A stretch of 64,000 nucleotides of DNA from Lysobacter arvi (GCA_031216755.1 JARUHG010000002.1:62001-126000), one strand, 5' to 3'. Numbered from the stretch's first letter, positions 54,896-63,010 are shown. Notes: generated by a model not told the origin, from the sequence alone. Made by a program: numbers and translations.

Positions 54896-55007
54896 TGGGC
54901 CAGGAGTGAGTTGGGAGACGTGGGGAGTGAGGTCGGCTTCGGCGGGGGAGTGGGGGCGTTCGGGTGAGCGGCGCTCACGCCTCACGGCTCTCCACTCGCA
55001 CCTGTCC
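54896..55007. repeat. GAGTGAG-type repeat between cheY and cheA
   Basis: CCAGGAGTGAGTTGGGAG and GGGGAGTGAGG are followed by GAGCGGCGCTCACGCCTCACGGCTCTCCACTCGC. It is a degenerate relative of the repeats at 31096 and 40182. No gene lies here. Confidence 0.45.
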
Positions 55008-55373
55008 TCAGCCCAGGACCTTGCGGACGGTGGCCAGCAGCTGTTCCGGATCGAACGGCTTCACCAGCCAGCCGGTCGCGCCGGCGGCCTTGCCTTCGGC
55101 CTTCTTGTCGCCGCCGGATTCGGTGGTGAGCATCAGCAGCGGCGTGAAGCGGTAATCCGGCAGCTGGCGCAGCTGGCGGATCAGTTCGATGCCGTCCATG
55201 CGCGGCATGTTCACGTCGGTCACCACGGCGTCGAAGCGCTGGGTTTTGGCGACGTCGAGCGCCGCCTGGCCGTCCTCGGCTTCGCGGACGTTGAAGCCGC
55301 CGCCGGTCAGGGCGAAGGCGACCATCTGCCGCATGGAGGTGGAGTCGTCGACGATCAGCAGGTTCTTGGACAT
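55008..55373 (-). CDS. cheY: CheY-like response regulator (second system)
   Basis: This 121-residue single receiver domain begins MSKNLLIVDDSTSMRQMVAFAL. The acidic pocket is IVDD, the phospho-Asp is residue 53 (VVTDVNMPRMDG), with Thr in LMLTTESG and Lys in GWLVKPF. There is no output domain. It lies between the STAS gene and the second cheA, so it is probably phosphorylated by that kinase. Confidence 0.95.
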   Translation of the reverse strand: MSKNLLIVDDSTSMRQMVAFALTGGGFNVREAEDGQAALDVAKTQRFDAVVTDVNMPRMDGIELIRQLRQLPDYRFTPLLMLTTESGGDKKAEGKAAGATGWLVKPFDPEQLLATVRKVLG

Positions 55374-55419
55374 CGTGGCCGGCTTCTGTTTGGAGGTGAA
55401 AGGAAAGGTGGGATTTCAG

Positions 55420-55701
55420 TCAGGCCGACGGCGCGTCGACGCCGAGGCTCTTGGCGAGCGCGAGCTGGCGCGCGGCGTCGGCGAGCACGGGCGATGCGCC
55501 TGTCACCACCGTCGCCAGGCCCAGCGCGGCGCGTTCGCGCACGAACGCATGCAGCATCTGCAGCCCGGCCGTGTGCACGCGCTCGACGGCGCCGCCGCCG
55601 AGCGACAACGGTTCGGCGTCCTCCAGGTGCGGGCGCAGCGCGGCCTGCAGGTCGGCGACGTGTTCGATGCCGAGGTCGGAGGGAAGGGACAGTGCGTTCA
55701 T
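55420..55701 (-). CDS. STAS-domain protein of the second chemotaxis operon
   Basis: This 93-residue protein begins MNALSLPSDLGIEHVADLQAAL. It has the STAS pattern with VERVHTAGLQMLHAFVRERAALG. In anti-sigma-factor antagonists the site reads D[ST]xG; here the Asp is replaced by His and the likely phospho-acceptor is Thr 44. Small STAS proteins recur in chemotaxis operons but their role is unclear. It is the first gene after a sigma-28 promoter (55737-55763) and is followed by cheY, cheA and cheW. Confidence 0.82.
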   Translation of the reverse strand: MNALSLPSDLGIEHVADLQAALRPHLEDAEPLSLGGGAVERVHTAGLQMLHAFVRERAALGLATVVTGASPVLADAARQLALAKSLGVDAPSA

Positions 55702-55736
55702 GGCTGTGTGCGGTTCGCCGTGGTCATTCGTAGGCG

Positions 55737-55763
55737 ATAACGGCGCGGGATGGGAGGACTTGA
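55737..55763 (-). promoter_or_regulatory. Sigma-28 promoter for STAS-cheY-cheA-cheW
   Basis: TCAAGTCC (55756-55763), 11 bases, then GCCGTTAT (55737-55744) on the minus strand, ending 36 bases before the STAS-protein ATG. The -35 half is less perfect than the others but the spacing is identical. Confidence 0.68.
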
Positions 55764-55878
55764 GTGGATCTACCGCTGCCCTCCATGGCGCGACGCTCCA
55801 GATCCCGGAACGCCGGCCCGACCCTCCACGCTCGGGCGTTCGGCAGGCCACGCGGCAGTGCCGCGTAAGCGGCGTGCC

Positions 55879-57063
55879 TCACCCGAATAGCGCGTTGGCA
55901 TCCAGCAGCACCGTCGGCTTGGCGACCACGCGCGCCACGCCGACGATCGCCCGCGACGGCGAGGCCATCAGCGGCGGTTCGATGCGGTCCGGGCCCAGCG
56001 TCACCACGTCGTCGACGGCGCTGACCAGCGCGCCGATCAGCTCGTTGTCGCGCTCCACCACGACGATGCGCGCGCGCTCGTCCGGCGTGACGCGACCGGT
56101 GCCCAGCCACAGCCCGAGGTCGAACACCGGCACGATGCGGCCGCGCAGGTTCATCGCGCCCAGCACCGCCGGCGCGGCGCCGCGCATGGCGACGATCGGC
56201 ACGGTGCGGCCGACTTCCTGCACGCGCAGCAGTTCGACGGCGTAGCTGTCCTCGCCCACGGCCACGCGCAGCCAGCGATGCGTGGTCGTCACCGACGGCG
56301 GCAACGCCGGCGGCGTCAGTTCGACCGGACGCAGGCCGCTGCGCGCGTCGGCCTGCGGCATCGCGGCGTGCGGGGCGGCCGGTGCGGCGCTCGCCGGTGC
56401 GGCCGGCTTCGGCGGCGTGCGCGGTGCCGGCGAAGGCGCCGGAGCGGCGGCACCCCCGCCGGCGAAAAGCGGATCCGAATCCAGTTCGGCAAGCAGGCCG
56501 GGGTCGATGGCCGGCGAACTAGGCGCGGATGTCCCGTTCGGCGCAAGCCCGGCGGCGAACAACGGATCGGCGTCGAGTTCCGCCAGCAGGCCGGGATCGA
56601 TCCGGTTCGGCGCGTGCGTCGCGTCGGCGGTCGGCATCGCCTGTCCGGCGAACAACGGGTCCGAATCCAGTTCGGCGAGCAGGCCGGGGTCGATCGCCGC
56701 CAGGGGGTCGGCCGCCGCGGGCGCGATCGGCGAGTCCGCGGGCGCCTGCCCGGCGAACAGCGGGTCGCCGTCGAGCTCGGCGAGCAGGCCGGGGTCGATC
56801 CGCATCGCCGGCGTGTCGGCGGCCGGTGCCGGAATGTCGGCAGATGCCTGCCCCGCGAACAGCGGATCGGCATCCAGTTCCGCCAGCAGCCCCGCGTCGA
56901 GGTGCGGCGCCGTCGTCGCGGGAGACGCCGCCGTCGGCGCGATCGCGTTGTCGTCCGTCGACGCCATCACCGGCGCATTCGCCGCGACGGGCGCGGGCGC
57001 CACCGCGTCGACCGTGAGGTCGAGCAGTTCGTCGAGGTAGGCGTCGAGGGCGGGATGGTTCAT
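55879..57063 (-). CDS. ParP-like CheW-domain protein with five LLAELDxDPLFAG repeats
   Basis: This 394-residue protein begins MNHPALDAYLDELLDL. Residues 20-250 are low-complexity (Ala, Pro, Asp) except for five copies of [IL]D[AP]GLLAELDxDPLFAG at about 55-73, 89-107, 124-142, 155-173 and 186-204. The C-terminal 145 residues are a CheW-like domain (THRWLRVAVGEDSYAVELLRVQEV, AVLGAMNLRGRIVPVFDLGLWLG). It lies after a ParA-family ATPase gene, the ParC-ParP order of Pseudomonas and Vibrio, where ParP ties ParC to CheA arrays at the pole. Many repeats in the tail are unusual; each LLAELDxDPLF could be a short amphipathic docking helix. Confidence 0.88.
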   Translation of the reverse strand: MNHPALDAYLDELLDLTVDAVAPAPVAANAPVMASTDDNAIAPTAASPATTAPHLDAGLLAELDADPLFAGQASADIPAPAADTPAMRIDPGLLAELDGDPLFAGQAPADSPIAPAAADPLAAIDPGLLAELDSDPLFAGQAMPTADATHAPNRIDPGLLAELDADPLFAAGLAPNGTSAPSSPAIDPGLLAELDSDPLFAGGGAAAPAPSPAPRTPPKPAAPASAAPAAPHAAMPQADARSGLRPVELTPPALPPSVTTTHRWLRVAVGEDSYAVELLRVQEVGRTVPIVAMRGAAPAVLGAMNLRGRIVPVFDLGLWLGTGRVTPDERARIVVVERDNELIGALVSAVDDVVTLGPDRIEPPLMASPSRAIVGVARVVAKPTVLLDANALFG

Positions 57064-57086
57064 GTCAGATGTCCAGCAGGGAGCGC

Positions 57087-57113
57087 GTCATCCCCGCGCG
57101 GGCGGGGATCCAT
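57087..57113. repeat. REP-like palindrome in the parC-parP gap
   Basis: GTCATCCCCGCGCGGGCGGGG followed by ATCCAT is a copy of the short palindrome family also seen at 59862-59963 and within the composite repeats. Confidence 0.6.
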
Positions 57114-57198
57114 GGACGCTGCTCCTGCGAATCGCATGCCAGCGAACGTCCACGAGGTTCCGCCTTCGCGGGAACGGCGATGAAGGGAGCGCCATCGG

Positions 57199-57981
57199 TC
57201 ACGCCGCTTCCTTGTGCGTCTCGCTGGCGGCTTCCTGTTCCAGCAGCCACTTCAGCGCGCGGCGGTACATGTCGACGCCGCGACCGTCCGGCGGATCGGC
57301 CTTCACCAGCGCCGCGGCATCGCGCAGGCGCGTGTCCATCGGCACGGCATGCGGCCACACGCGGTCGCCGTAACGGTCCTGCAGCTCGTACAGGCTCGCC
57401 ACGCCGGTGCGGGTGCGGCGGTCGAACAGCGTGGGCAGCACGTGGCGCGGCAACGGACGGCGACGCGAGCGCTCGACCATCTCCGCCGTGCGCAGCATGT
57501 CGGCCAGGCCGTGCAGCGCGAGCGGATCGGTCTGCGTCGGCACGATCAGGCGATCGGCCGCCGCCAGCGCGTTGACCATCAGCAGGCCGAGCGTGGGCGG
57601 GCAGTCCATCAGCACGTAGTCGTAGACCTCGCGCACGGTGTGCAGCGCGCGGCCGAGCGCCAGGCCGAGGCCGGGCTGCGTCGCGCCGCGGCGCTCCAGC
57701 GTCGCCAGCGCGGGTTGCGCGGCGACGACCTGCAGGTCGGGGATCTGCGTGTAGCGGGCCAGTTCGAGCAGGCCCACGCCGTTGTTGCCGACGAACAGGT
57801 CGTGGGTGCCGGACGGCGGCGGATCGGCGGGGATCTCGAAGGCGCGCGTCAGCGACGCGTGCGGATCGAGGTCGAGCAGCAGCACGCGGTTTCCCGCCGT
57901 GGCAAGCCCGCGTGCGAGGCACAGCGACGTCGTCGTCTTGCCGACGCCGCCCTTCTGGTTGGCGATAGCCCAGGCGCGCAT
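57199..57981 (-). CDS. ParC-like ParA/MinD-family ATPase
   Basis: This 260-residue ATPase begins MRAWAIANQKGGVGKTTTSLCLARGLA, with the deviant Walker A motif KGGVGKTT at its N-terminus. It has VLLLDLDPHASLTRAFE, YDYVLMDCPPTLGLL (Walker B) and RLIVPTQTDPLALHGLADM. In Pseudomonas and Vibrio the homologue in this position (ParC) recruits chemotaxis arrays to the old pole. Its ATG overlaps the motD stop (TGATG) and the ParP-like gene follows 135 bases downstream. Positioning of arrays rather than chromosome partition is inferred from context. Confidence 0.9.
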   Translation of the reverse strand: MRAWAIANQKGGVGKTTTSLCLARGLATAGNRVLLLDLDPHASLTRAFEIPADPPPSGTHDLFVGNNGVGLLELARYTQIPDLQVVAAQPALATLERRGATQPGLGLALGRALHTVREVYDYVLMDCPPTLGLLMVNALAAADRLIVPTQTDPLALHGLADMLRTAEMVERSRRRPLPRHVLPTLFDRRTRTGVASLYELQDRYGDRVWPHAVPMDTRLRDAAALVKADPPDGRGVDMYRRALKWLLEQEAASETHKEAA

Positions 57982-59072
57982 CAGCCCGCTCCCGGTTGAG
58001 TGGTGGTGGAGGAATTCGTTCTGGCCGCGGCCGCGCGTGCGGCGCCCGCGGCCTGCAGGGTTTCCGAGGCGATGCCTTCGTTGCCGGCGCCATGCGCGCG
58101 CGCGGCCGCGGCCGCCGCGCCGGGCGCGTTCGTCGCCGGGTACAGGTCGGCATCGACCGGCCCGGCCGCCGGTTCGTCCATCGCGATGCTGGCCGGCGTG
58201 CGGTCTTCGATCGCGTCCGGCCCCTGCGGGCTGGCCAGGATCACCAGCAGCACGCGGCGGTTCGCGTTGCGGCCTTCGGGCGTGGCGTTGTCGGCCACCG
58301 GCTGGAATTCGCCGTAGCCGACCACCGCGAGCCGCCGCGGCGAAATGCCCGCCTGCGACATCACGTGCACGATGCTCGCCGCGCGCGCGGTCGACAGTTC
58401 CCAGTTCGAGGGGAACTGCGCCGTCGCGATCGGCATGTTGTCGGTGTAGCCCTCCACGCGCATGGCGTTGGGCTCGTCGGCCAGCACGGTGGCGATGCGG
58501 CGCACGGTGTCCACCGCCTGCGGGTTGGGTACGGCGACGCCGCTGGCGAAGAGGATGTCGCTCTGGATCTCGACTTCCAGGAAGTTGTAGCTGCGACGCA
58601 CGGTGACCAGCTTCTGCTTCACCAGTTCCGACAGCGCTTCCTGGATGCGGCGGCCGATCGAATGCAGCTGTTCGCCCTGCGCGGATTCGCGCTCGGACAC
58701 TTCGCGCGCGGCGTCTTTTCCGCTCGCGCCGAAGGTCGGCATGTCCAGCACCTGCTTCATGCGCGGCGCGGCGATGGGCGTGGACGAGGACGGCCCGGAC
58801 TTGGAGCCCGGCGTCACCAGCGAAGGGCGGTCGAACGCCGAACCGCGCAGCTGGTGCATGCCCAGCTGGATCGGCGAGACCGTGCGCGGCGGGCCGCCGA
58901 ACGCGGACGACAACGCGTCGGCCAGCACGCGGTACTTGCCCTCGTTGATCGAGGAAATGGCGTACATGACGACGAAGAAGGCCAGCAGCAGCGTGATCAG
59001 GTCGCCATAGGGAATCGCCCACGCTTCGTGGTTGGCGTGTTCCTCGTGCTGGTGGCGGCGGCGCCCGGCCAT
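57981..59072 (-). CDS. motD: MotD, flagellar stator subunit B
   Basis: This 363-residue protein begins MAGRRRHQHEEHANHEAWAIPYGDLITLLLAFFVVMYAIS. The single helix contains the proton-binding Asp (PYGDLITLLLAFF), followed by a plug-like segment and a linker. The OmpA-like peptidoglycan domain has DILFASGVAVPNPQAVDTVRR, VEGYTDNMPI and ARAASIVHVMSQAGISPRRLAVVGYGE. A long Ala-rich tail follows. With MotC it forms the ion channel that drives the flagellum. Position after motC and before parC matches Pseudomonas motCD, so MotD is used rather than MotB. Confidence 0.94.
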   Translation of the reverse strand: MAGRRRHQHEEHANHEAWAIPYGDLITLLLAFFVVMYAISSINEGKYRVLADALSSAFGGPPRTVSPIQLGMHQLRGSAFDRPSLVTPGSKSGPSSSTPIAAPRMKQVLDMPTFGASGKDAAREVSERESAQGEQLHSIGRRIQEALSELVKQKLVTVRRSYNFLEVEIQSDILFASGVAVPNPQAVDTVRRIATVLADEPNAMRVEGYTDNMPIATAQFPSNWELSTARAASIVHVMSQAGISPRRLAVVGYGEFQPVADNATPEGRNANRRVLLVILASPQGPDAIEDRTPASIAMDEPAAGPVDADLYPATNAPGAAAAAARAHGAGNEGIASETLQAAGAARAAAARTNSSTTTQPGAG

Positions 59073-59091
59073 GACGGTCGTCCTGGCTCCG

Positions 59092-59832
59092 TCAGACCAC
59101 GAAGCCGTTGAGCCGCGCTTCGATGTTGCGCGGGTTCTCGCCCTGCGCGATCGCGATCAGCCCTTCGATGATCATCTCGCGCTCGTCGGCCTGCTGGTTG
59201 ATCAGCCCCTTCAGCTTGGCGGCCATCGGCAGCAGCGCCAGGTTCGCCAGGCCGATGCCGTAGATCGTCGCGGTGAACGCCGCGGCGATGCCGTGGCCGA
59301 GCTTGCTCGGATCGGCCAGGTTCTTCATCACCGCCATCAGGCCGAGCACGGCGCCGATGATGCCCAGCGTGGGCGAATAGATGCCCGCGCCCTCGAACAC
59401 CTTCGCCGCGGCGAGGTCGCGCTGCGACTGGCCGTGCAGTTCGATTTCCAGCATCGAGCGGATGTTGTCCGGCTCCACGCCGTCCACGACCATCTGCAGG
59501 CCCTTGCGCACGAACGGGTCGTCCTGCGCCTGCACTTCGGCCTCCAGGCCCAGCAGGCCCTGGCGGCGCGCGACGGTGGACCACTCGACCAGGCGCGCGA
59601 TCATCGCCGGCCGGTCCTGCACCGGCGGACGGAACACCCAGCGCACGATCGCCAGCGCACGCTTGAACGTCGCCATCGGCGTCTGCACCAGGATCGCCGC
59701 GATGGTGCCCAGGATCACGATGACGAACGCCGCCGGCGACCACAGGCCCGACAGGCCCGCACCCTTGAGGATGCTGCCACCGACCAGTGCGACCAGCGCA
59801 AGTACGATGCCGATGAGGCTGAGTCTGTCCAT
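59092..59832 (-). CDS. motC: MotC, flagellar stator subunit A
   Basis: This 246-residue protein has four membrane helices: two at the N-terminus (LSLIGIVLALVALVGGSIL, SPAAFVIVILGTIAAILVQTP) and two after the cytoplasmic loop (TLGIIGAVLGLMAVMKNL, AFTATIYGIGLANLALLPMAAKL). The cytoplasmic segment DRPAMIARLVEWSTVARRQGLLGLEAE carries charged residues that contact the rotor. Together with MotD it makes the stator. In Pseudomonas cheB would separate this gene from cheA; here only a repeat-bearing gap of 160 bases does. Confidence 0.95.
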   Translation of the reverse strand: MDRLSLIGIVLALVALVGGSILKGAGLSGLWSPAAFVIVILGTIAAILVQTPMATFKRALAIVRWVFRPPVQDRPAMIARLVEWSTVARRQGLLGLEAEVQAQDDPFVRKGLQMVVDGVEPDNIRSMLEIELHGQSQRDLAAAKVFEGAGIYSPTLGIIGAVLGLMAVMKNLADPSKLGHGIAAAFTATIYGIGLANLALLPMAAKLKGLINQQADEREMIIEGLIAIAQGENPRNIEARLNGFVV

Positions 59833-59861
59833 CGTTGGGAACGTCCGTGAAGGGTTGGACC

Positions 59862-59963
59862 GTCATTCCCGCGAAGGCGGGAATCCATGGTTCCGACGTG
59901 GCAGCCTCGACGGAGGGCATGCAGCGCCTGCGAGTTGGATCCCCGCCTGCGCGGGGATGACGG
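59862..59963. repeat. Inverted pair of REP-like palindromes between cheA and motC
   Basis: GTCATTCCCGCGAAGGCGGG followed by AATCCAT at 59862-59888 is faced about 50 bases later by TTGGATCCCCGCCTGCGCGG followed by GGATGAC (59936-59962). Each is itself a hairpin and the two form a head-to-head pair. Confidence 0.75.
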
Positions 59964-59992
59964 CATGAGTCTTGGCTCGGAGCTTGTTGGTC

Positions 59993-61768
59993 TTAACGGT
60001 CCCTGCCCGCACTACTTGAGCCGCGCAGTCCCGTTCTGAGCAGCGCGTCCACATCCAGGATCAGCGCCATGCGGCCGTCGCCGACGAGGCTGGCGCCGGC
60101 GTAACCGGCCAGGCCGCGCAGCGTGCGGGGCAGGGCCTTGATGACCACTTCCTCGCGACCGCGCACGCGATCGACCGTCAGGCAGAAGCGCGAATCGCCC
60201 GACTGCAGCACGACGCAGGTCGTCGTCGCGCCCGGCACCGGCGGAAGGCCCAGCCACGCGCGCAGGTCGATCAGCGGCAGCGGCTGGTCGCGCAGGTCGA
60301 GCATGCGCTGGCCGTCCACCCACAGCGGTTCCACGCGCTCGTGCGCGAGCACTTCGACCACGCGCACCAGCGGCAGCGCGTAGACGTCGTCGTCCAGTTC
60401 GATCAGCAGCGTCGGCAGGATCGCCAGCGTCAACGGCACGCGGATCGCGAAGCGCGTGCCGCGGCCGACTTCCGAATGGATCTGCACCTGGCCCGACAGT
60501 TCGCGGATCTTCGACTGCACCACGTCCATGCCGACGCCGCGCCCGGACAGGTCGCTGACTTCGCTGCGCGTGGAGAAGCCGGCCATGAAGATCAGGTTGA
60601 GGCATTCGTCCGAGGTCAGGCGCGCGGCCACGTCCGAATCGATCAGGCCCTTCTTGATCGCGCTGCGGCGGATCTTCTCCGGATCGATGCCGGCGCCGTC
60701 GTCGCTGACTTCGATCGAGACGTGGTCGCCTTCCTGCTGCGCGGACAGGCGCACCGTGCCCTGTTCGGGCTTGGCCGCGGCGCGGCGCGCCTCGGGCGAT
60801 TCGATGCCGTGGTCGATCGCGTTGCGCACCAGGTGCACGAGTGGATCGGCGAGCGCTTCGACGAGGTTGCGGTCCAGTTCCGTCTCCGCGCCGACGATTT
60901 CCAGCTCGACCGATTTCTTCACCTGCCGCGCGACGTCGCGCGCGAGTTTCGGAAAGCGCGCGAACACGCGGCCGACCGGCTGCATGCGCACCATCATCAC
61001 CGCCGACTGCAGGCGCGAGGTGGCGACGTCGAGCGCGGTGACGGCGCGGTCGAGGTCTTCGTCGCGCAGGCGGGGCCGGATCGTCTTGAGCCGGTTGCGC
61101 GCGAGCACGAGTTCGCCGACCAGGTCGACCATCGCGTCCAGGCGCCGTACGTCCACGCGCACGGTGGGGTCTTCGGCCTTCGCATGCGCGTTGGCGGCGG
61201 GCGCCTTCGGCTGGCGCGCGGGCGACGGGGCGGCCGCCGGCATCGGTACGGCACCCGGCACGCCGCCGGCGCCGTGCAACTGGTCCAGCATCGCCTCGAA
61301 TTCGGCCTCGATGTCGCCGTCGGTCGCGGCGGGCGCCGGCTTGGCGACCGGCTTGGCGCCGATCGTCGGCATCTGCGTCACGAAACCCTTGGCCCCGTCG
61401 CGCAGCGATTGCAGCAGCGCGGGCGGCGCGTGTTCGGGCTCCTCGCCGTTGGACACCGCCGCGAGCATGTCGATGAGCAGGTCGAGCGACTGCTGCGCGC
61501 CGTCGAACGCGTCGGCGTCCATCGGCACGGTGCCGTCGCGCGCGACGTTGAGGCGATCCTCGACCGCGTGGCAGACCTCCACCATCGGGCCGAAATCGAG
61601 GAAGCCCGCGCCGCCCTTGATGGTGTGGAAGCCGCGGAACACGGCGTTGAGCGCGTCGCGATCGGTCGGCGCGTGTTCCAGCGCGACCATCTGCTCGCCG
61701 AGCTGGTCGAGGATCTCGCGCGCTTCGATGAGGAAGTCGGCGGCGATGTCGTTGGCGATGGCGCTCAT
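59993..61768 (-). CDS. cheA: CheA histidine kinase (flagellar operon)
   Basis: This 591-residue CheA begins MSAIANDIAADFLIEAREILDQLG. The Hpt domain has phospho-His 48 (VFRGFHTIKGGAGFLDFG). A Pro/Ala linker replaces a clear P2 domain, then the dimerisation helices, the ATPase domain (VHLVRNAIDHGIES, EVSDDGAGID, LSGRGVGMDVVQSK) and the CheW-like end (LPTLLIELDDDVYALPLVRVVEVL). It phosphorylates the CheY encoded two genes upstream. The start at 61768 is chosen from family similarity; the longer frame runs into repeat DNA. Confidence 0.96.
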   Translation of the reverse strand: MSAIANDIAADFLIEAREILDQLGEQMVALEHAPTDRDALNAVFRGFHTIKGGAGFLDFGPMVEVCHAVEDRLNVARDGTVPMDADAFDGAQQSLDLLIDMLAAVSNGEEPEHAPPALLQSLRDGAKGFVTQMPTIGAKPVAKPAPAATDGDIEAEFEAMLDQLHGAGGVPGAVPMPAAAPSPARQPKAPAANAHAKAEDPTVRVDVRRLDAMVDLVGELVLARNRLKTIRPRLRDEDLDRAVTALDVATSRLQSAVMMVRMQPVGRVFARFPKLARDVARQVKKSVELEIVGAETELDRNLVEALADPLVHLVRNAIDHGIESPEARRAAAKPEQGTVRLSAQQEGDHVSIEVSDDGAGIDPEKIRRSAIKKGLIDSDVAARLTSDECLNLIFMAGFSTRSEVSDLSGRGVGMDVVQSKIRELSGQVQIHSEVGRGTRFAIRVPLTLAILPTLLIELDDDVYALPLVRVVEVLAHERVEPLWVDGQRMLDLRDQPLPLIDLRAWLGLPPVPGATTTCVVLQSGDSRFCLTVDRVRGREEVVIKALPRTLRGLAGYAGASLVGDGRMALILDVDALLRTGLRGSSSAGRDR

Positions 61769-61789
61769 GGGAAATCCAAGATGAAACCG

Positions 61790-61862
61790 GGACCGGGGGA
61801 CCGGGAAGATCAAAGGCGTCGTGCTGTTGCTGTTCACCGGTCCCGGGTCCCCGGCCCCCGAA
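61790..61862. repeat. ACCGGGGACCC-type inverted repeat between cheZ and cheA
   Basis: ACCGGGACCGGGGGACCGGG is faced by CCGGTCCCGGGTCCCCGGCCCC about 30 bases later. It belongs to the same family as the element between fliA and cheY. Confidence 0.65.
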
Positions 61863-61865
61863 AGT

Positions 61866-62495
61866 TCAAAGCCCCAGCGAGGACAGCAGTTCGTTCGCGT
61901 CGTCCTGCGTCGCCGGCGTGGGGTCCACGCCCGCGACCGACGGGCCGTAGCCGCGGTTGTGGTGGTTGAGGTGGATCGGCGTGGCGTCGGCGTCGGTGAT
62001 CTCGCCCAGGCCGGCGTGCACGGCGCGCACCAGTTCGACGACGCGGCGGATGATCTGCCCCGTCAGGTCCTGGTAGCCCTGCGCCGCGGTCATTTCCGAC
62101 ATGCGCGAGCGGATCGCGGCGATGGTCGCGGCCTGCTCCTCCGTGGAGGCGTCGGGCAGGGTGCCCAGCAGCACGCCGCATTCCTGGATCAGGTCGAGCG
62201 TGCGATGGCTCGCGTCCTCGCTCACGTGCACGACGTGCTCCAGGCGCGCGCAGGCTTCCGGCAGCGACGCATTCGGGTTCGCGCTTCCGTCGCCCAGCGC
62301 GGTGTCCAGTTCGCGCGCGAGCTTCGCCAGGCCCTGCACGAGCGGCTGGCTGCGCCACTGGATCAACGCGTCGACGTTGCTGCGCCAGCCGGCGAGGTCG
62401 TCGTGTTCGAGCGCCCACAAGGCCGCGTGCAGGCGGCCGATCACGGCCTGCCGGTCCTCGCCGAGCGCCTTCTCGCAGGAGGGCGCGTCGATCAC
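61866..62495 (-). CDS. cheZ: CheZ, CheY-P phosphatase
   Basis: This 209-residue mostly helical protein begins [24 protein letters not shown]. It has the catalytic segment [17 protein letters not shown] with the Asp and Gln that attack CheY-P, and the C-terminal CheY-binding helix [13 protein letters not shown]. It removes phosphate from CheY to reset the motor signal. Its start overlaps the cheY stop by four bases (ATGA). Confidence 0.95.
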   Translation of the reverse strand: MIDAPSCEKALGEDRQAVIGRLHAALWALEHDDLAGWRSNVDALIQWRSQPLVQGLAKLARELDTALGDGSANPNASLPEACARLEHVVHVSEDASHRTLDLIQECGVLLGTLPDASTEEQAATIAAIRSRMSEMTAAQGYQDLTGQIIRRVVELVRAVHAGLGEITDADATPIHLNHHNRGYGPSVAGVDPTPATQDDANELLSSLGL

Positions 62496-62884
62496 GCGGC
62501 CGCTCCCAGGCGTTCGAACACCTTGTTGAGCTTGTCTTCCAGCGTCGCGGCGGTGAACGGCTTGATGACGTAGCCGTTCACGCCGGCCTGCGCGGCTTCG
62601 ATGATCTGCTCGCGCTTGGCTTCGGCGGTGACCATCAGCACCGGGATCTTCCCCAGCGAGGCGTCGGCGCGGATCGCCTTGAGCAGGTCGATGCCCGGCA
62701 TGCCCGGCATGTTCCAGTCGGTGACCACCAGGTCGTACGGCGCCTTCCTGAGCTCGGCCAGCGCGGTCACGCCGTCGTCGGCCTCGGCGGTGTTGAAGAA
62801 GCCCAGGTCGTTGAGCAGGTTCTTGACGATGCGTCGCATGGTCGAGAAGTCGTCGACGATGAGGATGCGGATGTTCTTGTCCAT
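62492..62884 (-). CDS. cheY: CheY response regulator (flagellar operon)
   Basis: This 130-residue receiver domain begins [24 protein letters not shown]. The phospho-Asp is residue 56 ([12 protein letters not shown]), with the switch Thr in [10 protein letters not shown] and Lys in GYVIKPFT. It is very like the motor-binding CheY of E. coli, more so than the one at 55008-55373, and is coupled to cheZ. It should be the CheY that binds the flagellar switch. Confidence 0.97.
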   Translation of the reverse strand: MDKNIRILIVDDFSTMRRIVKNLLNDLGFFNTAEADDGVTALAELRKAPYDLVVTDWNMPGMPGIDLLKAIRADASLGKIPVLMVTAEAKREQIIEAAQAGVNGYVIKPFTAATLEDKLNKVFERLGAAA

Positions 62885-62904
62885 GTGGGCTTGCTCTGGT
62901 GCGA

Positions 62905-63010
62905 AAGGAGGGCGGGACTGGGGACCCGGGACCGGGGACCCGTGAAAATCAGGGGCGACGCTTCTGCTCTGGCCGGTGCCGGGTCCCCGGTCCCCGGTCC
63001 CCGGTTCCGG
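62905..63010. repeat. GGTCCCC tandem and inverted repeat between fliA and cheY
   Basis: GACTGGGGACCCGGGACCGGGGACCC at the left faces GCCGGGTCCCCGGTCCCCGG with a further GTCCCCGG at the right. GGTCCCC recurs in seven-base steps. No gene is present. Confidence 0.65.
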
